A stretch of 64,000 bases of DNA from Pannonibacter phragmitetus DSM 14782 (GTDB taxonomy: Bacteria > Pseudomonadota > Alphaproteobacteria > Rhizobiales > Stappiaceae), in the NCBI RefSeq assembly GCF_000382365.1, contig NZ_KB908229.1:1-64000 (forward strand). The letters run 5' to 3'. The notes under the pieces were generated by a model. That model was not told where the DNA came from. It was given only the letters and a program-made list of their open reading frames with translations, and did no database searches. Numbering within the stretch: the first letter of the stretch is position 1; each line of letters begins with the position of its first letter. Shown piece after piece: positions 53,045-62,126 of this stretch. Made by a program: the position numbers and the translations under genes.

Positions 53045-54403
53045 ATGAAATACGCTTCCCAAAGAGTGGCCTACTGGTACTTCGTCTGCGCCATGATCCT
53101 CTTCGGCGTGCAGATCGCCGCGGGCGCGCTCGCCGGCACAGTTTATGTGCTGCCGAACACCCTGTCCGAACTGATGCCCTTCAACATCATCCGCATGATC
53201 CACACCAATGCGCTGATCGTGTGGCTGCTGATGGGCTTCTTCGGCTGCGCCTATTATCTGGTGCCGGAAGAGGCAGAGCGGGACATCGAAAGCCCGCTGC
53301 TGGCCTATATCCAGCTTGGCCTGCTGATGTTCGGCGCGCTTGCCGCCGTCATCGGCTATACGCAGGGCATCCATGAGGGGCGCGAGTTCCTGGAGCAGCC
53401 GCTCTGGATCAAGATCGCCATCGTCGTGGTGGCGCTGATCTTCCTCTACAACGTCTCCATGACCGTGCTGAAGGGCCGCCGCACCGCCGTCACCAGCGTG
53501 CTGCTGCTGGGCCTTTGGGGCATTGCCGTCTTCTGGCTCTTTGCCTTCTATGCGCCGGACAACCTGTCGCTGGACAAGGTCTACTGGTGGTACATCGTCC
53601 ATCTGTGGGTGGAAGGCGTGTGGGAACTGGTGATGGCTTCGGTCCTTGCCTTCCTGATGATCAAGATGACCGGCGTCGACCGGGAAGTGATCGAGAAGTG
53701 GCTCTATTCCATCGTCGGCCTGGCCCTCTTCTCGGGGCTGCTGGGCACCGGCCACCACTATTACTGGATCGGCGCGCCGGGCTACTGGCAGTGGGTGGGA
53801 TCGATCTTCTCCGCCCTTGAGATTGCCCCCTTCTTCGCCATGGTCATCTTCGCCTTTTCCATGGTGTTCAAGGGCCGCAAGGACCATCCGAACCGGGCGG
53901 CCATGCTGTGGTCGCTGGGCTGCACGGTGGGTGCCTTCTTCGGGGCGGGCGTCTGGGGCTTCCTGCACACCCTGTCTTTCGTGAACTACTACACCCACGG
54001 AACCCAGGTGACGGCCGCACACGGGCACCTCGCCTTCTATGGCGCCTATGTGATGCTGAACCTCGCGCTCATCAGCTACGCCATGCCCTATCTGCGCGGC
54101 AAGGCGCCCTATCACCAGACGCTGAACATCATCTCCTTCTGGATCATGAGCGGGGCGATGACGGTGATGACCTTTGCCCTCACCTTCGCCGGTGCGGTGC
54201 AGGTGCATCTGCAGCGGGTGATGGGCATGTCCTACATGGACGTGCAGGACGAAATCGCCCCGTTCTACTGGGTGCGCCTCGGCTCCGGCGTGCTGGTGCT
54301 GATTGCTGCGCTGATGTTCCTCTGGTCCGTCTTCGGCCCTGTCCGTGACAGGCGGCTGGCCGCCCAGCGAAAGGCTCAGGCAGCTCCCCAGCCTGCCGAA
54401 TGA
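53045..54403 (+). CDS. norB: NorB, catalytic subunit of cytochrome c nitric oxide reductase
   Basis: A 452-residue, 12-helix haem-copper-family protein that reduces 2 NO to N2O at a haem b3/FeB site. Ligand regions are IRMIHTNALIVWLLMG, HLWVEGVWELVMAS (His plus the conserved Glu), GTGHHYYWIG and NYYTHGTQVTAAHGHLAFYGAY. No C-terminal quinol-oxidase extension, consistent with cNOR partnered with NorC. GGAGGGAC precedes the start. Confidence 0.97.
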   Translation: MKYASQRVAYWYFVCAMILFGVQIAAGALAGTVYVLPNTLSELMPFNIIRMIHTNALIVWLLMGFFGCAYYLVPEEAERDIESPLLAYIQLGLLMFGALAAVIGYTQGIHEGREFLEQPLWIKIAIVVVALIFLYNVSMTVLKGRRTAVTSVLLLGLWGIAVFWLFAFYAPDNLSLDKVYWWYIVHLWVEGVWELVMASVLAFLMIKMTGVDREVIEKWLYSIVGLALFSGLLGTGHHYYWIGAPGYWQWVGSIFSALEIAPFFAMVIFAFSMVFKGRKDHPNRAAMLWSLGCTVGAFFGAGVWGFLHTLSFVNYYTHGTQVTAAHGHLAFYGAYVMLNLALISYAMPYLRGKAPYHQTLNIISFWIMSGAMTVMTFALTFAGAVQVHLQRVMGMSYMDVQDEIAPFYWVRLGSGVLVLIAALMFLWSVFGPVRDRRLAAQRKAQAAPQPAE

Positions 54404-54408
54404 GCCTT

Positions 54409-54441
54409 GCTCCGGGCGCGGTGGTGGGCCGCGCCCGGAGC
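54409..54441 (+). terminator. long GC hairpin between norB and norQ
   Basis: Perfect 13-bp stem GCTCCGGGCGCGG (54409-54421) and CCGCGCCCGGAGC (54429-54441), 7-base loop, followed by CCCCTTTC. It begins 6 bases after norB. It probably protects norCB message or attenuates readthrough into norQD. Confidence 0.7.
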
Positions 54442-54460
54442 CCCCTTTCACGCCAGTGCC

Positions 54461-54502
54461 GTGATCCCAGAGGCGTGAGCCCAGAGGCGTGATCCCAAAG
54501 AA
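54461..54502 (+). repeat. three tandem 14-bp repeats before norQ
   Basis: Three adjacent copies: GTGATCCCAGAGGC, GTGAGCCCAGAGGC, GTGATCCCAAAGAA, between the norB hairpin and the norQ ribosome site. Likely replication slippage; no coding role is seen. Confidence 0.75.
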
Positions 54503-54520
54503 GTATTCAAGGAGATCTTC

Positions 54521-55327
<807 letters not shown>

Positions 55328-55330
55328 AAC

Positions 55331-57238
55331 ATGCCGATTTTCGAACCGGAGGAATTCGTCGGCTCGCACTGGCACGCGCTGGTGGGCAGTCTCACCACCC
55401 TGCCCCGCCACCCGGAGGCAGGCGTGCCGCTCGCAGACATGCGCCTGCGGCTCGGCGTGCTGTTCCGGGCGCTGGGCGGCAGCGGCGCCATCCGCATTGC
55501 GGAAGCGGCCCCCGCCGTGTCCGGCCACCGGCTCAGCCTGCTGCGCCGCGTGGGGCTGGGACAGGAAAAGCTGGAGCGCGCCGTTCTCGATACCGCAGCG
55601 CTGCGCCTGCCGCCGGTGATCGACTGTTTTCCGCAGAAGGAAGACAATGCCGCGCTCTACGAATGGCTCGCCGCCTGGTTTGCCCATGCGGAGCCGGTGT
55701 CGCCCCATGAGGATCCTTTCGTCAGCGACCTTCTCTCCCTGCGCGCTGCGGTTGCCGCCACGCGGGAGGCGCTGAACACATGGCCGGGCTTGAGAGCCTT
55801 GTTTCACCGGCTGCGTGCGGCCGCTCTTTCCGTCCGGCCCGAACGCCGCCTGCCGCCGGTGGAGGCAAGGCTGGAAGAGGCCATCTGCGCCCTTCTGGGC
55901 GGACGCCGCCCGCCCGACAACAGCCTTCTTGCCGCCATCGAGGAACCGGATGCAGACCTTCGCATGTTCCGCGCCCCGCGCGGCTACCGGCCTTTCCTGC
56001 CGGTACCTTTGTTCGGGGAAATCCGCCTGACCGCAGGCGCGCCCCAGCCGGACGAGCGGGACGAGGCAAACGGGCGCTCCGTATCCGCCGACGCGCGCCG
56101 GCGGCAGGCCGAGCGGCGGCAGACCGATCAGAGCGACCGGGGCGATCCGCTCTGCTTCCACCGCTTCGAGACGATCTTCTCGCTGGCTGAAATGGTGAAT
56201 GTGAACCGCCGTGTCGATGAAGACGACGAGGATGGCGCCAGACAGGCAGCCGAAGACATGAGCGAACTCACCATCGGTGCCAACCGTCAGCGCACGGCTG
56301 CAAGGCTGAAGCTGGACCTCGACCTAGCCCCGGCAGATGCTGAAGAAACCAGCCTCACATCGGGCCTGACCTATCCCGAATGGGACTGGAAAAAGCAGAC
56401 GCTGCGCCCGGATCACTGCCGGGTCATTACCGGCCGTGCCAGGGAAGACAGCGAAGGCTGGCAGCCCACGGGGGAGATGCAGCGCCAGATCCGGGCCGTG
56501 CGGCGCCACTTCGAGGCCCTGCGCCCGCGCCGCGTGGTGCTGCATGGCCAGCCGGATGGCGAAGACCTTGATCTCTCGGCTCTGGTGCGCGCCGCCGCCG
56601 ACCGCAAGGCAGGGGGCGCTGGCTCGGAAAACCTCTTTCTCGCCGGTCGCGCCATCGAGCGGGACCTGTCCATGGCCGTGCTGATGGATGTATCCCTGTC
56701 GACGGATGCATCCCTCGGCACCCACCGGGTGATCGACGTGGAGAAGGCCGCGCTTCTGGCGCTGACGCAAGGGCTGGATGCCTGCGGGGACGAGCATGCC
56801 ATCTTCACCTTCACCTCCCGCCGCCGCAGCGCCGTGCAGGTGGATACGGTGAAGGACTTCGGCGATGCCGTGGACAATCGGGTGCTGCGGCGGATCGAGG
56901 GGCTGAAGCCGGGGCAATACACCCGCATGGGCGCCGCCATCCGTCATGTGAGCGCACAACTGGCCCAACGCCCGCAGCGCCACCGGCTGCTCCTGCTGCT
57001 GACCGATGGCAAACCCAATGACATCGACTATTACGAAGGCCGCTATGGCATCGAGGACACCCGCGCGGCCATCCGGGAAGCACGCAAGCAAGGGCTCAAG
57101 GTGTTCGGCGTGACGGTGGACGAGGAGGCGCGGGACTATTTCCCCTGGCTCTTCGGACGGGGCGCCTATGCCATCATCACCCATCCGGACCGTCTGCCCT
57201 CGGCGCTTCCGGCCATTTACCGGCAGCTGGTGGGATAG
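55331..57238 (+). CDS. norD: NorD, von Willebrand A-domain protein for NO reductase assembly
   Basis: A 635-residue partner of NorQ. The N-terminal half is helical and poorly conserved; the C-terminal VWA domain from about residue 440 has the MIDAS motif DVSLSTDAS, later Thr in RMGAAIRHVSAQL and Asp in LLLLTDGKPNDIDYYEGRYG. Length matches NorD of other alphaproteobacteria. It is thought to act on the cytoplasmic side of NorB. Confidence 0.93.
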   Translation: MPIFEPEEFVGSHWHALVGSLTTLPRHPEAGVPLADMRLRLGVLFRALGGSGAIRIAEAAPAVSGHRLSLLRRVGLGQEKLERAVLDTAALRLPPVIDCFPQKEDNAALYEWLAAWFAHAEPVSPHEDPFVSDLLSLRAAVAATREALNTWPGLRALFHRLRAAALSVRPERRLPPVEARLEEAICALLGGRRPPDNSLLAAIEEPDADLRMFRAPRGYRPFLPVPLFGEIRLTAGAPQPDERDEANGRSVSADARRRQAERRQTDQSDRGDPLCFHRFETIFSLAEMVNVNRRVDEDDEDGARQAAEDMSELTIGANRQRTAARLKLDLDLAPADAEETSLTSGLTYPEWDWKKQTLRPDHCRVITGRAREDSEGWQPTGEMQRQIRAVRRHFEALRPRRVVLHGQPDGEDLDLSALVRAAADRKAGGAGSENLFLAGRAIERDLSMAVLMDVSLSTDASLGTHRVIDVEKAALLALTQGLDACGDEHAIFTFTSRRRSAVQVDTVKDFGDAVDNRVLRRIEGLKPGQYTRMGAAIRHVSAQLAQRPQRHRLLLLLTDGKPNDIDYYEGRYGIEDTRAAIREARKQGLKVFGVTVDEEARDYFPWLFGRGAYAIITHPDRLPSALPAIYRQLVG

Positions 57239-57257
57239 CTTGCAACAAGCTGAAACT

Positions 57258-57271
57258 TTGCGCCCGCGCAA
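57258..57271 (+). promoter_or_regulatory. NnrR box upstream of DUF1858 gene
   Basis: TTGCG-CCCG-CGCAA, perfect NnrR consensus. The class II start would be near 57306, directly before a hairpin in the leader. Confidence 0.8.
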
Positions 57272-57308
57272 CGTCGCCCGCCGCCTGCAGGCGCAGCATG
57301 AAGGCTGC

Positions 57309-57331
57309 AGGCCTCCACCCGAAGGAGGCCT
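57309..57331 (+). other. leader hairpin at predicted 5' end of the DUF1858 mRNA
   Basis: AGGCCTCC (57309-57316), 7-base loop, GGAGGCCT (57324-57331), perfect 8-bp stem. It would begin about 3 bases after the predicted transcription start, so it may stabilise the message. The real ribosome site, GGGAGG, lies outside it at about 57343. Confidence 0.5.
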
Positions 57332-57355
57332 CGCATCAGCCAGGGAGGCAGAAAC

Positions 57356-57589
57356 ATGGTCACGATCCTGAGGGGCCCGGTCTGCGCGGAAACCATCCTG
57401 GACGGGATGATGGAGACCTACAAGGAGACCATCCCCGTCTTCATCCGCCGCAAGATGCGTTGCATCGGCTGCCCCATTGCCCATCTGCATGATGTGCGGG
57501 AGGCCTGCGAGGAGCATCATGTGCCGCTTGAGGAGTTCCTGAGCGACGTGAACCGGGTTATCCTCGGCGCCAGAGGAAAGACGCCATGA
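57356..57589 (+). CDS. DUF1858 domain protein (redox-disulfide, hybrid-cluster-associated type)
   Basis: A 77-residue protein matching the DUF1858 fold: VCAETILDGMMETYKETIPVFIRRKMRCIGCPIAHLHDVREACEEHHVPLEEFLSDVN. The conserved CxxC (MRCIGCPI) may bind metal or form a disulfide. It has its own NnrR box and is coupled by ATGA to the next small gene. It may serve in repair or redox control during NO stress; no function is proven. Confidence 0.8.
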   Translation: MVTILRGPVCAETILDGMMETYKETIPVFIRRKMRCIGCPIAHLHDVREACEEHHVPLEEFLSDVNRVILGARGKTP

Positions 57590-57867
57590 CACGCGAAGCA
57601 CCGGAAATCGACCTGAAGGATATCGCCGCCGGCTTGCAGATGCCGCCGGAAGAGGCCTTGCGCCTGATGCGGGCGGGGGGCATCACCTGCCGTCTGCATG
57701 AGGGGCGCGATGAGGACGAAGGCCGGTTCGCCTGCCTGTTCTTCCATGGCAACAAGCGCCTGACGCTCATCGCCGATGCCGCCGGAACCATTCTGCGCCG
57801 CAGCCTCGTCGACTTCGGCCAGCATCCCTTGCCCCCTGCCATGCGCCAGGGCCCGCAACTGCGCTGA
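57586..57867 (+). CDS. small protein of unknown function, DUF6522-like
   Basis: A 93-residue protein, EIDLKDIAAGLQMPPEEALRLMRAGGITCRLHEGRDEDEGRFACLFFHGNKRLTLIADAAGTILRRSLVDFGQ. It resembles short proteins called DUF6522 that occur in denitrification clusters; I am not certain of the number. The strand pattern suggests a small alpha/beta fold with two Cys. It overlaps the DUF1858 gene by ATGA, so the two probably work together. Confidence 0.65.
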   Translation: MTREAPEIDLKDIAAGLQMPPEEALRLMRAGGITCRLHEGRDEDEGRFACLFFHGNKRLTLIADAAGTILRRSLVDFGQHPLPPAMRQGPQLR

Positions 57868-57868
57868 A

Positions 57869-57892
57869 CCCGGTCCGCACTGGCGGACCGGG
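57869..57892. terminator. hairpin between convergent genes
   Basis: CCCGGTCCGC (57869-57878), loop ACTG, GCGGACCGGG (57883-57892), a perfect 10-bp stem between the DUF6522-like gene (plus) and the DUF2249 gene (minus). Its symmetry suits a bidirectional terminator, although no T tract follows. Confidence 0.6.
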
Positions 57893-57909
57893 CAGCCGGT
57901 GTTCAAGCA

Positions 57910-58248
57910 TCAGCCACAACCGCCCCGGCCCGAAGAACCGCAGCCGCAGCTGTCCGAATGGCTGTGATCCACCTTGGCAACTTCGCCGTCCCGAGGACGG
58001 CCAACGATGACGTGCCAGTCGGCAGGTCCTTCCACCCGGTAGGTCCAGGTGAACTGGCCCGGCAGATAATGCTCGAACTGATGCAGCAGGCCGAGCGGAT
58101 TGTGGTCGTTGATCAACTCGAAGCTTTCGCCCGGCATCAGCGCCTCGAACTGGCGGAAGACCAGCATGTGGCGCTGCGGGCGCGGCAGGGGGCGCAGGTC
58201 GACGGTGACCGGAGGAACAGGATCGTGCTGGACAGCGGAAAGGGTCAT
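57910..58248 (-). CDS. DUF2249 domain protein
   Basis: A 112-residue protein of the DUF2249 family, often found with nitric oxide and nitrite genes and hemerythrin-like NO sensors. The core is VDLRPLPRPQRHMLVFRQFEALMPGESFELINDHNPLGLLHQFEHYLPGQFTWTYRVEGPADWHVIVGR. The end SDSCGCGSSGRGGCG is rich in Cys and Gly and could bind metal. Probable role in NO or copper/iron handling; not proven. GGAG precedes the start. Confidence 0.8.
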   Translation of the reverse strand: MTLSAVQHDPVPPVTVDLRPLPRPQRHMLVFRQFEALMPGESFELINDHNPLGLLHQFEHYLPGQFTWTYRVEGPADWHVIVGRPRDGEVAKVDHSHSDSCGCGSSGRGGCG

Positions 58249-58308
58249 CTGAGGCTCCGTGACAGAGGTTGAGGCCTCAACAGCTAGAAGCTTAGCATGC
58301 TGCTTTCC

Positions 58309-58322
58309 TTGTCGGGGAACAA
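58309..58322 (-). promoter_or_regulatory. weak NnrR-type box upstream of DUF2249 gene
   Basis: TTGTC-GGGG-AACAA fits TTG-N8-CAA. Centre 67 bases before the start, giving a possible transcript start near 58274. Confidence 0.45.
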
Positions 58323-58350
58323 ACTCCGGAGCGCCTCTGCCCGGCCCGGC

Positions 58351-59055
58351 TTAGTCGCCACTGCTTTCCGCCAAGAGATAAAGCCGGTGCGGATCCACCA
58401 CGACAACACGCTTGCGGCTGGACTGGACAAGCCCCTTGGCTTCCCAGGCGGTCATTACCCGGCTGACGGTATGCAGCGTCGTGCCGGTCATTTCCGCAAT
58501 GTCCTGCCGGGTCACCGGGAAATCGATGAGAATGCCCTCTTCCGTCTTCCTGCCGGCCTGACGCACCAGCCGCAGCACCGCATGGGCAACGCGCCGCTCC
58601 ACCTCTTCCGTCGAAAGCTCCAGAATGCGCGTGTGTGCATCCTGCAGGCGCTGACCCACGGTCTGCAGCGCATTGAGCGCCAGCGTCGGGCTGCGGGCGA
58701 TGAAGGCTTCCCACTGGTTCGAGGGCCAGGCCAGCGCCAGACTGTCGACGATGGCGGTGGCCGTTGCCGGATAATCCGGACGCCGCATGGCTCTTGCAAT
58801 GCCGAAGATATCGCCCGGATTGACGTGCCGCACCACCACCTGCTGGCCATCCGGCGTGGTCTGGATGACCTTCAGCCGCCCGTTCAGCAGACAGAAGAAT
58901 TCCGTCGCCTCGACACCCTGCATGAAGGCTGCGGCCCCATCCGGCAACTGACGCACACTGGCGGTGGAAAGGACGTTATCAAGATCCGCGTCACTCATGT
59001 ACTGGAAAATACTTAGGTTACGAATGAGCGAGCGATCCAGTCGATGCACGGCCAT
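58351..59055 (-). CDS. nnrR: NnrR, Crp/Fnr-family NO-responsive regulator
   Basis: A 234-residue regulator. The effector barrel at about 15-120 contains SIFQYMSDADLDNVL and GQQVVVRHVNPGDIFGIA; the helix-turn-helix is VTRQDIAEMTGTTLHTVSRVMTAWEAKGLV, whose T-x-H-T-V-S-R helix fits NnrR rather than FNR. No iron-sulfur Cys cluster is present. It diverges from nirK, the usual NnrR target. The start MAVHRLDRSL follows GGAG. Confidence 0.9.
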   Translation of the reverse strand: MAVHRLDRSLIRNLSIFQYMSDADLDNVLSTASVRQLPDGAAAFMQGVEATEFFCLLNGRLKVIQTTPDGQQVVVRHVNPGDIFGIARAMRRPDYPATATAIVDSLALAWPSNQWEAFIARSPTLALNALQTVGQRLQDAHTRILELSTEEVERRVAHAVLRLVRQAGRKTEEGILIDFPVTRQDIAEMTGTTLHTVSRVMTAWEAKGLVQSSRKRVVVVDPHRLYLLAESSGD

Positions 59056-59148
59056 TGAATTTCTCCAGATCACTTTTCAAAGCCGCAGCAATGACTTGTT
59101 TCATCAACTGCGACCAAATGGCATCCCCCGCAACCACCGTTGCACTGT

Positions 59149-59162
59149 TTGCCTTTTCGCAA
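59149..59162 (+). promoter_or_regulatory. NnrR box of nirK
   Basis: TTGCC-TTTT-CGCAA, nine of ten NnrR half-site positions. A class II start near 59197 leaves a 34-base leader with AAAGGAA. Confidence 0.75.
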
Positions 59163-59230
59163 ACACATCTACTGCCCTTTGTTCTGTAATCCAGTCAACA
59201 CCCAAGGCAACCTGAATGAAAGGAAATGCC

Positions 59231-60361
59231 ATGTTGACCCGCCGTGAAGCCCTGTGTGGCGCAGCCGCCATCGCCCTTCTGATCGCAGCGCCGCTCCATG
59301 CGGAAGAAGGCCCCAACCCCACGCTGAAGGCCGCAACCGGACAGACGGATCTGACCGCCGGACTGGAGCGCGTGAAGGCCAGACTCGTCGCCCCGCCCTT
59401 CGTCATGGAGCATGATCAGGTGGCCAAGGGCGGACCGAAGGTCGTCCAGTTCACCATGACCATCGAGGAAAAGAAGATCGTCATCGACGGCGAAGGCACC
59501 ACCTTCCAGGCCATGACCTTCGACGGCTCGATGCCCGGCCCGACCATGGTGGTGCATGAAGGGGACTACGTCGAACTGACGCTGATCAACCCCGAAACCA
59601 ACTCGATGCCGCACAACATCGACTTCCATTCGGCCACCGGTGCCCTCGGCGGCGCGCAGCTGACCTTCGTCAACCCCGGCGAACAGGCCACCTTGCGCTT
59701 CAAGGCCACGAAGAACGGCGCCTTCGTCTATCACTGCGCTCCCACGGGCATGGTCGCCTGGCACGTGGTCAGCGGCATGTCGGGCACCATTCTGGTGCTG
59801 CCGCGTGACGGGCTGAAGGATGAGGCAGGCAACCCGATCCACTATGACCGGGCCTATACCATCGGCGAGTTCGACCTCTACGTGCCAAAGGACGAGAACG
59901 GCAAATACGTGGACTACGACAGCCCCGGCGAGGCCTATGCCGATACGGTGGAGGTGATGAAGGGGCTGGTGCCCACCCATGTCGTGTTCAACGGCGCCGT
60001 TGGCGCGCTGACGGGCGAGAAGGCCATGAAGGCCAATGTTGGCGAGACCGTGCTGATGATCCACAGCTCGGCCAACCGGGACACCCGCCCGCATCTCATC
60101 GGCGGCCACGGCGACCATGTCTGGGAGCGCGGCAAGTTCGACAATCCGCCGGAAAAGGGGCTGGAAACCTGGTTCGTGGCCGGCGGCAGCGCCGCCGTGG
60201 CGACCTACAAGTTCCTTCAGCCGGGCATCTACGCCTATGTCAACCACAACCTCATCGAGGCCATGGAACTGGGGGCAGCCGCCCACTTCAAGGTGGAAGG
60301 CGACTGGGACAATGACCTGATGATGCAGGTCTCGGCCCCCGGCCCGATCCCCAGCAACTGA
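59231..60361 (+). CDS. nirK: NirK, copper nitrite reductase
   Basis: A 376-residue periplasmic enzyme that reduces nitrite to NO. The Tat-type signal [23 protein letters not shown] precedes two cupredoxin domains. Type 1 copper ligands are in [27 protein letters not shown] (Cys, His, Met); type 2 His residues are in the same motifs and in [13 protein letters not shown]. Class I NirK by length. The start MLTRRE was chosen for AAAGGAA. Confidence 0.95.
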   Translation: MLTRREALCGAAAIALLIAAPLHAEEGPNPTLKAATGQTDLTAGLERVKARLVAPPFVMEHDQVAKGGPKVVQFTMTIEEKKIVIDGEGTTFQAMTFDGSMPGPTMVVHEGDYVELTLINPETNSMPHNIDFHSATGALGGAQLTFVNPGEQATLRFKATKNGAFVYHCAPTGMVAWHVVSGMSGTILVLPRDGLKDEAGNPIHYDRAYTIGEFDLYVPKDENGKYVDYDSPGEAYADTVEVMKGLVPTHVVFNGAVGALTGEKAMKANVGETVLMIHSSANRDTRPHLIGGHGDHVWERGKFDNPPEKGLETWFVAGGSAAVATYKFLQPGIYAYVNHNLIEAMELGAAAHFKVEGDWDNDLMMQVSAPGPIPSN

Positions 60362-60367
60362 CAGCAT

Positions 60368-60401
60368 GCTGCGGCAGTCCGCCTCTCCGGGCTGCCGCAG
60401 C
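60368..60401 (+). terminator. long hairpin between nirK and nirV
   Basis: GCTGCGGCAG (60368-60377) pairs perfectly with CTGCCGCAGC (60392-60401), with an inner CCG/CGG stem in the loop, then a pyrimidine-rich run TTCCCTCTTCTCTCCCC. Seven bases after nirK; likely protects or terminates most nirK mRNA and lowers nirV. Confidence 0.65.
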
Positions 60402-60441
60402 TTCCCTCTTCTCTCCCCCTCTGGCGATCAGGAGGTCATCC

Positions 60442-61275
60442 ATGACCTTGATCAGATACACCAGCGCCGCCGTTGCAGGCCTTGCCCTCCTCACTCTGCT
60501 GCAGGGCTTTGCAGCCGCACCAAAGGCCCCACATCCCGCACCGGAGACAGTCAGGCTGGAAGAGGCCGCCCTCGCCTACCGGGAGCCCGGCGAGTTTCTG
60601 GACCGGGGCACGCCAGTCAACGGCCCGCGGGTGCCGCTGACGCTGGAAGCCCCGCTCACCATCATGCGGGCGCAGGTGACGCGCGGCGCCTATGATACCT
60701 GCGTGGCCGACGGAGCCTGCCTTGCGCTCGGCACAAAGGGCGCGCCGGATCTGCCGGTCACCGGCGTCAATTTCATCGATGCGGAAGCCTATGCCGCCTG
60801 GCTGTCGGCCAAGACCGGAGAGACGTGGCGCCTGCCGACCGACCGGGAATGGGCGCTCGCCGCCGGATCGCGCTTCAAGGACGATGCCTATACGGAGATC
60901 AGCGACCCGGCCAACCCGTCGCGGCGCTGGATTGCGGTCTACGATATTGAATCGAAACTGCAGGAGGAGATCGACCCCAAACCCATGCCGGCCGGACACT
61001 TCGGCACCAATGAGCACGGGCTTCAGGACCTTGCCGGCAATGTCTGGGAATGGACCTCCACCTGCTACCGCCGCCACCATGTGCTGCCCGGCGGAGAGGT
61101 GCGGGAAACTGAGAACTGCGGCATCCGCGTCGCCGAAGGGCGCCACCGGGCGCTGATGACAACCTTCTTCCGCGATCCCAAGGCCGGGGCCTGTTCGGTG
61201 GGCGTGCCGCCCGCCAATCTCGGCATCCGGCTGGTGCGCGAGGAAACGGGAGTGCGGCAATGGCTGGGTTTCTAG
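60442..61275 (+). CDS. nirV: NirV, formylglycine-generating-enzyme-like (SUMF1) domain protein
   Basis: A 277-residue protein with an N-terminal signal or anchor segment (YTSAAVAGLALLTLLQGFAAAP) and an FGE/sulfatase-modifying fold: MRAQVTRGAYDTCVADGAC, LPVTGVNFIDAEAYAAWLSAKTGETWRLPTDREWALAA, FGTNEHGLQDLAGNVWEWTSTCYRR and IRLVREE. NirV often follows nirK but its role is unsolved. GGAGG precedes the start; its end overlaps the next gene by 16 bases. Confidence 0.88.
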   Translation: MTLIRYTSAAVAGLALLTLLQGFAAAPKAPHPAPETVRLEEAALAYREPGEFLDRGTPVNGPRVPLTLEAPLTIMRAQVTRGAYDTCVADGACLALGTKGAPDLPVTGVNFIDAEAYAAWLSAKTGETWRLPTDREWALAAGSRFKDDAYTEISDPANPSRRWIAVYDIESKLQEEIDPKPMPAGHFGTNEHGLQDLAGNVWEWTSTCYRRHHVLPGGEVRETENCGIRVAEGRHRALMTTFFRDPKAGACSVGVPPANLGIRLVREETGVRQWLGF

Positions 61276-61652
61276 AGCCAGACCTCAAGCCCCAGCCCGC
61301 TGCGGCAGACACCGCCCTGCTGCAGCGGTTGGCGCATGTTCTGCAGGACATGGGCCTGCCTTGTGCCTGTCAGGAGGAGGTGGAGCGGACGGTCGCCGTC
61401 TTCACCGAATTCGAAATCCGCCGCACCCGCCGCCGCCTGCTGGAAAGCGCAAGGGAGCGCACCCGCCAGCTGGCCGGTTTCCTTCCCTATCTGCAGGATC
61501 TTGAATCCCCCGGTGCGGCCGAAATGGATGCCTCCGACCTTGCCGTTCTCGCCGATGCCTTCCGCCAGATTGCCGCTGCCGCCGCGCAAGGGGTGGCAAG
61601 CCTTGAGCTTCTGGCCGCAATGCAGCCGGGCGCCTCACGGCAGGACGGCTGA
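61260..61652 (+). CDS. helical protein of unknown function in the nirK-nirV operon
   Basis: A 130-residue protein I do not recognise. It appears mostly helical, with a CAC motif near residue 35 and an Arg-rich stretch EFEIRRTRRRLLESARERTRQL in the middle. No signal peptide or membrane segment. It overlaps nirV by 16 bases, so it is translated with it. GC use matches its neighbours. It may be a NirK-associated cytoplasmic chaperone, by position only. Confidence 0.65.
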   Translation: MAGFLEPDLKPQPAAADTALLQRLAHVLQDMGLPCACQEEVERTVAVFTEFEIRRTRRRLLESARERTRQLAGFLPYLQDLESPGAAEMDASDLAVLADAFRQIAAAAAQGVASLELLAAMQPGASRQDG

Positions 61653-61668
61653 CAAGCTGCGTCAAAGC

Positions 61669-61682
61669 TTGTGCCTGCACAA
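61669..61682 (+). promoter_or_regulatory. NnrR box upstream of DUF59 gene
   Basis: TTGTG-CCTG-CACAA, a perfect NnrR-type dyad. A class II start near 61717 gives a leader of 39 bases. Confidence 0.75.
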
Positions 61683-61755
61683 AGAGGCGGAGCGGCAACT
61701 GCCGCACACTTCCTGCAACATCCACCCGCAGGAGCCCCACAGGAGCAATTGTCCC

Positions 61756-62124
61756 ATGACCGGCGAAGCCTCCATCCTCGCAGCTCTCAGCACCGTCGAT
61801 GATCCGGAACTGGGCGTCAGCATTGTGGATCTCGGGCTTGTCCGGGAGATCGCCTGCACGCCCGGACGCATCCGCATCACCCTTGGCATGACAACGCCCA
61901 CCTGTCCGCTGGGCGGGCTGATCGCCGAAACCGCATCCATCGCCGTGGAGGAGATTGCCGCGCCGCAGACGGAAGTGGAAGTCACGCTCGACCGCGCCTT
62001 CCGCTGGACGCCGGACCTCGCCGCCCCGCATGTGCGCCAGCGTTTTGGAGGCGAAAATCCTGCACCAGCCGCTGATACGGGCCCCGGCCTTTGGCAGCAT
62101 CTGCGGGCAAGGCTGTGGCGCTGA
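61756..62124 (+). CDS. DUF59/MIP18 iron-sulfur assembly domain protein
   Basis: A 122-residue protein with the PaaD/SufT-type domain: ILAALSTVDDPELGVSIVDLGLVREIACTPGRIRITLGMTTPTCPLGGLIAETASIAVEE. The conserved Cys in TTPTCPLGG is the usual metal-binding residue of this family. It is under its own NnrR box and is followed by a membrane protein two bases later, so it probably helps metal-cluster repair or assembly during denitrification. Confidence 0.85.
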   Translation: MTGEASILAALSTVDDPELGVSIVDLGLVREIACTPGRIRITLGMTTPTCPLGGLIAETASIAVEEIAAPQTEVEVTLDRAFRWTPDLAAPHVRQRFGGENPAPAADTGPGLWQHLRARLWR

Positions 62125-62126
62125 CC

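Noticed and set aside
58268-58281. GTTGAGGCCTCAAC palindrome upstream of the DUF2249 gene as an FNR/NnrR box
   Set aside because: The half-sites are two bases apart instead of four, so a Crp/Fnr dimer would not fit; TTGTCGGGGAACAA nearby is the better candidate.
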